64,000 nt of DNA from positions 930,501-994,500 of the forward strand of contig NZ_UGTM01000001.1 of NCBI RefSeq assembly GCF_900454835.1, in the 5' to 3' direction. This stretch comes from Prevotella denticola (GTDB taxonomy: Bacteria; Bacteroidota; Bacteroidia; Bacteroidales; Bacteroidaceae). Below are positions 25,862 to 34,827 of this stretch, piece after piece. The notes under the pieces were generated by a model that was not told where the DNA came from, searched no databases, and was given only the letters and a program-made list of their open reading frames with translations. Every line of letters starts with the position of its first letter. Position 1 is the first letter of the stretch. Both the position numbers and the translations under genes were made by a program.

Positions 25862-28800
25862 ATGGCATACAATAAGAAAGAAGTCCTGCAAGCCAACACG
25901 GAAGCCATCCGTGTGGTCTTGCGATTAGAAAAAGAACGCCGCGAAGCCACCGAAGCTGAGAAAAGTATCTTACGGAACTATCAGGGCTTCGGTGGCTTGA
26001 AATGCGTGCTTAATCGCACGGACACCCCCGACGACATACGCTATTGGAGCAAGTCTGAGCAGAATCTCTTTGAACCTACCCAACAGCTCAAGCAGATGAT
26101 TTATCGTGAAGCCTTAGATGCCAATACCGCCAAGCGGTATTGGGAGAGCATCAAGGCAAGTGTACTGACCTCCTTCTATACCGATACCCGTATCGTCACC
26201 GCCATTGCCGATGCTCTCACTTCTGTAAATGTACCCATACGTCGATGTTTGGATCCTTCGGCTGGCATGGGTGCCTTTGCCGAAACCTTTGCAAGGCAGG
26301 CTGGAGTTGTAGATGCAATGGAAAAGGACCTGCTCACTGCTCGTATCAGCCAAGCCCTGCACCCTTATGGCAAAGGTAACATTTTCGTCCGGAATGAGCC
26401 TTTTGAAGCCATTGGAGAGTTAGAAGACAAGGACAAGTATGACCTTGTAACAAGTAACATTCCCTTTGGTGATTTCATGGTTTATGACCGAGAATACAGC
26501 AAAGGCAAGGACGCTCTCAAGCGTGAGTCCACACGTGCCATTCACAATTACTTCTTCGTGAAAGGTCTGGACTGCATCAAGGAAGGTGGCTTACTGGCAT
26601 TCATCACTTCACAGGGTGTTTTGGACAGTCCTCGCAATGAAGCCATACGTCGTTATCTCATGCAGAACAGCCGCCTTATCTCCGCTCTCCGACTGCCATC
26701 GGGTATGTTTTCAGACAATGCAGGAACGGACGTAGGCAGTGACCTCATCGTCCTGCAGAAGCAGACAGGTAAAGAAATCAGCAAGGGCATCGAACAGCAG
26801 TTCGTAGAAACCGTTTCTGTTCCCAAGGAAGAAGGCTCTTCTGTCGTCTTCAAGCATAACTCTCTTTTTGTAGGAGAATGGAAGGACATTTCTCATCGCA
26901 CCATTGCCACAGAGCGCATAATGGGTACAGACCCTTACGGAAGACCTGCATGGGAGTATCGATTCACGGGAGGGATTGAGGAAATGGCAGAAAGTCTCCG
27001 AACACGAATCTCCCTTGAAATGGGACAACGTATCGACCGTAAGCTATATCAGACCGGTATACCGATGACAGAGGAAGAATGGCAGGTGAGGGTTGATGAA
27101 ATGCTGCAAAAATTAGGAGTTTCCGTGCAGGCGGAAGGAAAACCGCAAATGCTGGAAACAAAGGAGGAAGACGATACTGACGCCCATAACCTCATGCCCG
27201 ACAGTATCAGGAAACAGTTGCCAAAACTTTACAGCACGGAAAAGGAACTCATAGGCGATAAGGTTGCCTACGCACGCTATTTCTTCCCTATGGGAGCATA
27301 CACAGCCTACCTTCTGGAATATGACCCCAAGAGCCGCATTGGTTTTGGTGCCGTCACGATGGGCTATGGCTGGGAACTTGGCAATATGTCCCTTGATGAG
27401 ATGGAAGGCGTGAAGGTAAGAGGACTGGGGATTGAACGCGACCTGTATTTCTCTCCTAAGAAATTGCACGAGATAGCCGAGTTGGAAGAAATCGTCAGGG
27501 AACAATATACCAAAGAAGAAGTGGTGGCAGAGGAAATCAAGGAAGAAGCGGTAACAAATACAGAAGACACGGTTAAGAAGACTGTGAACGGTACTTCTGG
27601 AATCAAGATATCCAAGGAAGAGTTGGAAACTGAAACAGAAATTAATGTCGGGCAAGTCATAGAACCGGACGATTTTACCATTACCAAGGCACAGGCAACA
27701 GAAAATACCGTTTCCAATGGAGAGACTACTCCATTGCAACCACCATCATCGGAGTCTGTACCACAGCAATCTGTGTCAGAGCAACCATCCATAAACGTTG
27801 AACCTGCACCCGAAGGTGTACCCGCCTTGACACTTCACCGACAATACGAACAGGAAAGGTCGGAAATCCGTACGGATATTGAAGCCCCAAGAGAGATGAA
27901 CGGACAGACGGTGTTCTTTGACGACGATCATCATCCAGTGGTGGACAATAATATGGAAGACATCGGACAACCGGAGCAGCTGTCACTGTTTGCCCCGGAA
28001 GAATACAGCCTTTGGACAAGAGAGGTCAGCCGTGTGAACAATGAAATCAAGGATAATTCAGGAACTTCACAGGCGCACCGTCCTGTAACACAAACTGCTC
28101 CCCAGAAACCATCGGAGTCCAAGATACAAAAGTCAGTAACCTCTCCTCAACGGCGTACCCGTAGTAGCAGGAAAGCAGCTTCTTCCTCTTCACGTGAGCC
28201 ATCCCTTTTCGACTTCATGAACGAAGACGAGGAGCGCAAGCCAAAACCGATAGCGGAAGTCAGAAAGGAGTTTGACGCTTCCCCACGCCCTTTTCTCTCT
28301 TCGCCGGACTCTCACCTGAGGGACGGCTCCATTGTCGTGCAGAAAGGGCAGGTGGGGTTTCTTTCTGATCTGAAGCGACATCCCACCTTTAACCCGATGG
28401 ACTTGCCGTATGCGCAGCTTTCCCGTCTAAAAAGCTATATCGAGATACGGGAGTGCTATCATCGTCTCTATGACTACGAGGCAGAGAACCATGCAGAAGA
28501 CAGGGAAGACCGCAGCAGGCTCAACCACCTGTATGATGACTATGTTGCACGCTGGGGCTACTTTAACCAGAAGGCGAACACCGACATCATCAAGATGGAT
28601 GCTACAGGCGTGGAAATGCTCTTCTTGGAACGCTCCGAAAACGGCAGGTACATCAAGGCGGACATCTTCGACCATCCAACGGCATTTTCTACCACGGAAC
28701 TGACCGTTGCCGCAGACCCGATGGAGGCATTGGGTGCATCGCTCAACAAGTACGGTACGGTGGAACTTGACTATATGAGTTCGCTTTTACCTGATATGGA

Positions 28801-30715
28801 GGAAAGCGACATCATTTCTTCCTTGGAAGGTCGCATCTATTACAATCCCGAAGAGAATGCCTACGAAGTGGCGGACAAGTTCATTTCGGGCAATGTAATA
28901 GAAAAGGCGGAGCGTATCGAGTCGTGGCTCTTGGACCATCCCGACCACGAAGAGGCAAAGCAGAGCCTTGCTGCCTTGCGTGCAGCCACGCCAACACCCA
29001 TTCCATTTGCAGACCTTGACTTTAATCTCGGTGAACGCTGGATACCTGCCAAAGTCTATGGCAGGTTCGCCTCGGAGTTCTTCGGGACGGATATTGGCGT
29101 ATCCTACCATTCCAACATGGACGAGTATTCCATTGTCTGCGACCGAAAGAATGCCAATATCTGGCACAAGTATGCCGTACAGGGTGAGTTCCGCCGCTAT
29201 GACGGTATCAATCTCTTAAAGCATGCCCTACACAATACCATTCCCGACATCAACAAGAGCAAGGAGATGACGGACAAGGTTACGGGAGAGACGAAAACTA
29301 TCAAAGTAAGGGACGGACATGCCATACAGATGGCAAATGCCAAGATTGAGGAAATCAGGCAGGGCTTTGTTGATTGGCTCGGACGTACACCTGACACGTT
29401 CAAGCAACAACTCTCTGACCGTTATAATCGTCTTTTCAACTGTTTTGTGCGACCCAACTTTGACGGCACGCACCAGACGTTTCCCGACCTTGACCTCAGA
29501 CGATTGGGTATTGCAGACCTCTACAAGAGTCAGAAGGATGCCGTGTGGATGCTCAAAACCAACGGTGGCGGCATCTGCGATCACGAGGTGGGAGCGGGAA
29601 AGACACTCATCATGTGTACGGCTGCCTACGAGATGAAGCGATTGGGACTCTCAAACAAGCCGATGATTATCGGACTAAAGGCAAACGTCTTCGATATTGC
29701 CGATACCTTTAGGAAAGCTTATCCTAATGCTAAGGTACTCTATCCAGGTAAGAACGATTTTAATAAGCAGAACAGACAACGTATCTTCAACGATATCAAG
29801 AACAACGATTGGGACTGCATCATCCTCACGCACGAGCAGTTCGGCATGATACCGCAGGCCTTGGAGATACAGGAAGCGATTATGCAAAAGGAACTGGATT
29901 CCGTGGAAGAGAATCTCGAAGTGTTGCGACAACAAGGAAGAGACATCTCCCGTGGGATGCTCAAAGGACTGGAAAAACGCAAGCAGACACTGGAAGCAAA
30001 GCTGCAGAACATACAGGACAGCATCGCTGAGCGTAAGGACGATGCCGTGGACTTCAAGATGATGGGTATTGACCACCTCTTTGTCGATGAGAGCCACCAA
30101 TTCAAGAACCTGATGTTCAACACCCGCCATGACAGGGTGTCGGGCTTGGGCAATCCTGATGGCTCACAGCGTGCCTTAAACATGCTCTTTGCCATTCGTA
30201 CCATACAAGAGAGGTCCGGCAAGGATTTGGGAGCCACTTTCCTTTCGGGAACGACTATTTCCAACAGTCTGACAGAATTGTATTTGCTCTTCAAATACCT
30301 CCGTCCGCAGGCTTTGGAGAAGCAGGGTATCAACAGCTTTGACGCATGGGCAGCCGTCTTTGCCAAGAAATCTACCGACTACGAGTTCTCCATCACAAAC
30401 GACATCATTCAGAAAGAGCGGTTTAGGACGTTCATCAAAGTGCCCGAACTTGCCGCCTTCTATGCGGAGATATGCGATTTTCGCACTGCCAAGGACATCG
30501 GTATTGACCGTCCGGAGAAGAACGAGATACTACACAACATACCACCCACGCCCGAACAGGAAGTCTTTATCGGAAAGCTGATGGAGTTTGCCAAGAGTGG
30601 CGATGCCACGCTTTTGGGACGAGCACCTCTGAGTGAGAGCGAGGAAAGGGCAAAGATGCTGATTGCAACAGACTACGCCCGCAAAAGATTCAAGATATTT
30701 GTATCTTTCAGATAA
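25862..30715 (+). pseudogene. DNA methylase/helicase, N-terminal three quarters (split by insertion)
   Basis: The frame starts at ATG 25862 ([10 protein letters not shown]) and keeps about 1,604 native codons before the insertion point at 30674, then about 13 foreign codons to a stop. An N6-adenine methyltransferase domain has the SAM motif DPSAGMGAF near residue 130 and a catalytic NIPF near residue 198. A low-complexity linker follows, then an SF2 helicase core with Walker A HEVGAGKT near residue 1242 and DESH near residue 1408. The C-terminal helicase lobe continues at 46473-47987. Such giant proteins are standard in Bacteroides CTns. The split removes the second helicase lobe, so helicase activity is probably lost, while the methylase half might still fold. 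Confidence 0.92.
30674..30684 (+). repeat. Left attachment-site core of the nested element
   Basis: TACGCCCGCAA, codons for Y-A-R-K in the helicase, is repeated at the right junction. The base two positions upstream of the core differs (GAC left, GAT right), as expected when the crossover carried in one copy from the element. Confidence 0.75.
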
Positions 30716-31121
30716 CCAATAAAATAAGAATGAATAATGGATAAATGGGTTACGACTTGGAAACGAGCGAGTTTCTTTCTCCTTCTTTATTCTGCAATGC
30801 CTCAAAGAACACTTAAATTGATTGTGCAAAGATAATGCTTTTCTGATGAAAACAGTGTGCTTTTACGGAAATAAATAGGAAACACACCTAAAAAATAATC
30901 ACATACAAAGTCTAATGGGAGGAATTTGACGGGATTTTCAGCCTAATTATTAAGCCTGCAAAAAATACCCAGAATCAACTCTTTTGCATTGCAAAATAAG
31001 AAAAATGAAACTTTTTGGAGAAAAATCCTCCGAAAAATTTGGCAGATTGAAATAATTTGCATAATATTGCACTTATAAACACAGAACAAACGTTCTGTTC
31101 TAATTCTAGTATAATGAAATA
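30685..31121. other. Left end of the nested element: arm-site candidate and TetR operator candidate
   Basis: No gene seen. GGGTTACGACTTGGAAACG (30747-30765) recurs with two mismatches at 46327-46345 near the other end in the same orientation; these may be integrase arm sites. CAAAGATA at 30827-30834 is a minus-strand TAnnTTTG box pointing out of the element. An imperfect palindrome at 31083-31101 (AGAAC...GTTCT around AACGTT) lies 20 bases before the TetR start and is a likely operator. Confidence 0.5.
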
Positions 31122-31748
31122 ATGGAAAAACAAATAGATAAAGAAAGCATAAGCAAAAGGGACATTATCCTTAATGAATCGTTCAGGCTGTTTCTGAAAA
31201 AAGGTTATGCAGCAGTATCATTTTCGGATTTAGTGGAAGCTACTGGCATTTCTCGTGGCAATATGTTCCATCACTTCAAGAATAAGGAGGATATATTCAA
31301 TCATGCCGTTGATAGGTTTGTATTTGAATTCTTGACAAATGATGCTACAGACTTTCTTGAACTTACAAGCTCTACACCATTAAAGGACTTCATTGATAAT
31401 CGTGTAGAAAACATCGGTCGCCGTATGAAATCATTTTTTATAATGACAAAAGGCACAGTCACTCCTGCCAATTTCATGTCATTTATCTTGTATCTGAAAG
31501 ACAACTATCCGGATTGGAAAGAGAAATTTCAAGAATACGAGAAAAGAAAGAGCCTTGAGTGGAAAGAGGTGATAGAGCTTGCCAAACAGAAAGGAGAGAT
31601 TACTCAAACTGTGGAAACAGAAAAGATTATATCTTCCATTAGAAATATATATCTTGGATTGTCATACAGAAGTGCATTGAGCAGCCAACTTTCTATTTCC
31701 GAATTGAAAGAGCAAATATACACAATATACTATTTAATAACCAAATAA
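31122..31748 (+). CDS. TetR-family transcriptional regulator (module B)
   Basis: 208 residues with an N-terminal TetR helix-turn-helix (RDIILNESFRLFLKKGYAAVSFSDLVEATGISRGNMFHHFKNKEDIF) and a helical effector domain. It is first in an operon with the ketoacyl synthase gene, seven bases apart. The palindrome at 31083-31101 is the likely autoregulatory operator. It is only distantly similar to the module A TetR, so the two modules are not simple duplicates in this part. Confidence 0.87.
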   Translation: MEKQIDKESISKRDIILNESFRLFLKKGYAAVSFSDLVEATGISRGNMFHHFKNKEDIFNHAVDRFVFEFLTNDATDFLELTSSTPLKDFIDNRVENIGRRMKSFFIMTKGTVTPANFMSFILYLKDNYPDWKEKFQEYEKRKSLEWKEVIELAKQKGEITQTVETEKIISSIRNIYLGLSYRSALSSQLSISELKEQIYTIYYLITK

Positions 31749-31755
31749 TATTCCT

Positions 31756-32892
31756 ATGGAAAAAGCAGCATATATCAATAGCGTATCGGCATATCTTCCT
31801 AATTCTCCCATCGCCAATGAGGATATGGAAGACTATATCGGAAAAATTGGTGGAAATCCGTCAAGGGTTCGTTCCATTGTCCTTAGACAAAATGGCATCA
31901 AAACGAGATATTACGGGTTGGACAAAAATCAAAGCCTAACACACTCGAATGCAGAATTGGCAAAAGAAGCCGTATGTGGGCTGTTTGAAAATGGAAATAT
32001 TCCTGACGACTTGACCCTTTTGGCTTGTGGGACAAGCACACCCGATCAATTGCTTCCTTCCCATGCGTCTATGGTTCATGGAGAATTAGCCAACTATCCT
32101 ATGGAAATATTTTCCTCTGCAGGTGTATGCCTTACCTCATTGCAGGCATTGAAAATATGCTATAGCAATATTCTTGCAGGACTGCATCAAAAAGCTGTAT
32201 GCGTGGCATCAGAATTAACTTCACCTGCATTGGTATCCAAATTTTATGACCCGGAGTATGAAGCTACACATGACAATCCTGACAAAGACCCTTATATGGC
32301 TTTTGAGAAGGATTTTATGCGATTTATGCTTTCTGATGGTGCAGGAGCGGTATTGGTGCAAGATCATCCCGAAGGAATATGTCCTCTCAAAATCGAATGG
32401 GTCGATATGACTTCCTATGCCAACGAACTACCTACCTGTATGTTCATGGCATCAGAGTTGCAAGAAGATGGGCGGCTCAAAAGTTGGAAGGAGTTCTCTC
32501 CTAATGAGATTAAGGAACGTGCCGTGCTTGTTGGCAAACAGGACATTCGGCAGCTAAAGAAATACATCATCAAGTACTGGGTAGACCATATCGAAACCGT
32601 ACTTGCCAAACATCATGTAAAAGCAGAAGAGATAGACTATATTATACCTCATGTATCATCAATGTTTTTCTATGAGAAATTAAATGACGAAATTGCTGCT
32701 CGTAACATTGCTCTGACAAAAGAGAAGTGGTTTACAAACCTTACTTCTGTAGGCAACATCGGTTCGGCTGCCATTTATGTCGGATTGGAAGAACTCATAA
32801 GGACAAAAGAAATTAAACGTGGAAACAAGATACTTCTTCTTGTACCGGAAAGTGGAAGGTTCTCGTATGGAACAGTGCTTCTATCTGTATGA
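31756..32892 (+). CDS. 3-oxoacyl-ACP synthase III-like condensing enzyme
   Basis: 378 residues with the thiolase-fold ketosynthase III layout and an apparently intact Cys-His-Asn triad: C125 (SAGVCLTS), H299 (IPHVSS) and N334 (SVGNIGSAA). Family members condense acyl-CoA with malonyl-ACP or other acyl groups; some, such as DarB or PpyS types, make secreted lipids or signals. No other fatty acid genes are present, so a housekeeping FabH role is unlikely. It sits between a TetR gene and the peptide B operon, mirroring the enzyme-TetR pair of module A. Substrate is unknown; acylation of the peptide or signal synthesis are both conceivable. Confidence 0.8.
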   Translation: MEKAAYINSVSAYLPNSPIANEDMEDYIGKIGGNPSRVRSIVLRQNGIKTRYYGLDKNQSLTHSNAELAKEAVCGLFENGNIPDDLTLLACGTSTPDQLLPSHASMVHGELANYPMEIFSSAGVCLTSLQALKICYSNILAGLHQKAVCVASELTSPALVSKFYDPEYEATHDNPDKDPYMAFEKDFMRFMLSDGAGAVLVQDHPEGICPLKIEWVDMTSYANELPTCMFMASELQEDGRLKSWKEFSPNEIKERAVLVGKQDIRQLKKYIIKYWVDHIETVLAKHHVKAEEIDYIIPHVSSMFFYEKLNDEIAARNIALTKEKWFTNLTSVGNIGSAAIYVGLEELIRTKEIKRGNKILLLVPESGRFSYGTVLLSV

Positions 32893-33131
32893 TAGTTAGC
32901 CTCTGTATTTATGAAGTCCCTTGCAAGGAGTTTGTAAAAAACAAAAGAGAACGGAATAAGAATTAAAGAATAACTTGCATTTAGAAAAAATAAAAAACAC
33001 AAGCTATTAGCTTGGAAGTTGCAGTTATCTGCAATGCAGTAATTCCTACCGAATAACTCGGGAAACTGTATGAAATAAAGGACGCGGATTCGAAAAGCGA
33101 CATGAGTAGAATTATATAAACACTACTATCT
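32893..33131 (+). promoter_or_regulatory. Leader region of peptide B with two small stems
   Basis: Contains AAGCT-ATT-AGCTT (33001-33013) and TTGCAG-TTAT-CTGCAA (33019-33034), both perfect but short. A TTTG occurs near 32930 but no TAnnTTTG follows at the usual distance. The precursor may have its own weak promoter here or be read from the TetR-ketosynthase operon. Confidence 0.35.
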
Positions 33132-33404
33132 ATGATAGAAAATGATTTTATCACCATTATTGATGGAATTGAAAATTTAGATTCTAACTTAATGGGAATG
33201 TTGCATGGAGGTCTTTCTAACAACATGAATGATTGCAATTGTGGCTCGGGAAATAGCAATACGGAACAAACAGAACACGGTAGTAACGATTGTACTTGTG
33301 GATCAGCAAACAGTAACAAGATTGCAGCTCCTTCTGATTGCACTTGTGGGTCTGCAAATAGTAATAGTGCACATTCAACAATAAGACAATTACAATTTGG
33401 ATAA
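33132..33404 (+). CDS. RiPP precursor peptide B, double-glycine leader with three DCxCGS units
   Basis: 90 residues. The leader ends LMGMLHGG near residue 27 and the core begins LSN, the same junction as peptide A. Three repeats follow: DCNCGSGNSN, DCTCGSANSN and DCTCGSANSN, separated by variable linkers of nine and six residues; then a short tail (SAHSTIRQLQFG). All six Cys are in C-x-C pairs. The repeats suggest several modified units per precursor, either one multi-domain product or several peptides. It precedes a radical SAM/SPASM gene. Called a precursor from composition and context; the modification is unknown. Confidence 0.87.
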   Translation: MIENDFITIIDGIENLDSNLMGMLHGGLSNNMNDCNCGSGNSNTEQTEHGSNDCTCGSANSNKIAAPSDCTCGSANSNSAHSTIRQLQFG

Positions 33405-33412
33405 TCTTTATT

Positions 33413-33467
33413 AGCCATATCGAATTAGTTGGATTTAGTCCTGTTGATTTGATATGGCTTTTTATAT
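33413..33467 (+). terminator. Hairpin between precursor and radical SAM genes (attenuator B)
   Basis: AGCCATATC (33413-33421) pairs with GATATGGCT (33451-33459), followed directly by TTTTTATAT. This is a convincing Rho-independent terminator placed just after the precursor stop and before the radical SAM start at 33478. Partial read-through would set the substrate to enzyme ratio, as in module A. Confidence 0.78.
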
Positions 33468-33477
33468 ATTCTTAAAT

Positions 33478-34809
33478 ATGAGTGATTTTATTATTTCTAA
33501 GTATTGCATTCCTTTTTTATCATCAGATGAAAAAGCTTATTTTTATTTGTCAAACAACAATTCTCTACATAAAGTGAGTCGTAAAATTTATGACTCGGTC
33601 TGCGAATGTAAAAAAAATCCTTCTTCAATAAGCCGTATTCCAGAGAAGATTTTCCAAAAATTGAAAACAGTCAATATCATTACCACTGTTGAAGAAGAAA
33701 CCAATTATTACCGTAAAATAAAGATGGATTATTTTATGGAAGTTTTCTCCCATCAAAAACTACTTTTAACAATAGCACCAACAAGCGATTGTAACTTTAA
33801 TTGTCCTTATTGTTTTGAAGAGAACAAAAGACCCATAAGAATGTCTGATGCCGTAATTGAAAATATAATTCTTTTTATAAAACGTTACAAACATCTTGAA
33901 TATCTATATATTACATGGTATGGGGGAGAGCCGTTAATGGCAATAGATATTATAGAAAAAATTCTGAATAGAATTAGTATCGAGATACCAAATATTAAAA
34001 TATCTCATCATTTCCTTGTTACAAACGGATATTTGATAAATGAAAAGATGCTTTCTCTTTTTTCCAAATATCCACTTAACTCAATTCAAATCACATTAGA
34101 TGGCAATAAACCACGTCACGATAATTTGAGAAAACTAAAAAAAAGTGGGTTGGGAACTTTTGATAAAATAGTTAGAAATATTGACTGTATTTTGAAAAGC
34201 ATGCCTAGTACGCAAATTTCTGTTCGCGTTAATCTTGACAAGGATAATGTTGGAGATTTTGAGAATATCAGAAATGAGTTGCTTGAAAAATGGAGTTCTT
34301 ATCCAAATATAACAATATATCCAGGCATATTACGAATAGAAGACACTGTAAACAAATGTATGGGATGTCAATCTTTATTACACGATGACGTTCGAGATTT
34401 GTTTTATGGATTAACAGAAGCCGTCAATTTCTATCCTGTTTTACAAGGTAAAGGGTGTTCGGCAACTCATCTAAACTCCTTTTTAATTGGTCCTTTAGGA
34501 GAGTTATATAAATGTTGGAATGAACTTGGAGATAGCAAGAAAATAATTGGTTATATTAACGATCAAGACTTCAAAAACAAAGATTTAATACGAAAATATG
34601 TATTATCAGCCAATTGTTTTGAAGATGAAAAATGTAAGGATTGCGAATTTATACCTATTTGCATGGGAGGATGCGCCTTTTATCGAATCAAGAATATGTT
34701 TGACAATGGGAATTTTGACATTTGCTCACTCTACAAAGATAACGGAGTAATAGAAAAATGTATTTGTTTACATTTGGATAAACTGAGGATTAAAACACCT
34801 TCTATCTGA
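33478..34809 (+). CDS. Radical SAM/SPASM peptide-modifying enzyme B
   Basis: 443 residues from ATG 33478; the earlier in-frame ATG 33454 lies inside the terminator stem and is unlikely. The cluster motif C-x3-C-x2-C is at residues 105-112 (CNFNCPYC), followed by WYGGEPL. The SPASM domain has several Cys (CMGCQS; CEDEKCKDCEFIPICMGGCAFY pattern). Expected to crosslink the C-x-C units of peptide B. It has the same domain order as the module A enzyme but is divergent in sequence. Confidence 0.9.
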   Translation: MSDFIISKYCIPFLSSDEKAYFYLSNNNSLHKVSRKIYDSVCECKKNPSSISRIPEKIFQKLKTVNIITTVEEETNYYRKIKMDYFMEVFSHQKLLLTIAPTSDCNFNCPYCFEENKRPIRMSDAVIENIILFIKRYKHLEYLYITWYGGEPLMAIDIIEKILNRISIEIPNIKISHHFLVTNGYLINEKMLSLFSKYPLNSIQITLDGNKPRHDNLRKLKKSGLGTFDKIVRNIDCILKSMPSTQISVRVNLDKDNVGDFENIRNELLEKWSSYPNITIYPGILRIEDTVNKCMGCQSLLHDDVRDLFYGLTEAVNFYPVLQGKGCSATHLNSFLIGPLGELYKCWNELGDSKKIIGYINDQDFKNKDLIRKYVLSANCFEDEKCKDCEFIPICMGGCAFYRIKNMFDNGNFDICSLYKDNGVIEKCICLHLDKLRIKTPSI

Positions 34810-34827
34810 AATTTTAATATAATCTAT

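Noticed and set aside
33230..33370. Repeats that could look like a short CRISPR or tandem repeat array
   Set aside because: The repeats are in frame and encode DCxCGS units of a GG-leader peptide; spacing is unequal and there are no cas genes.
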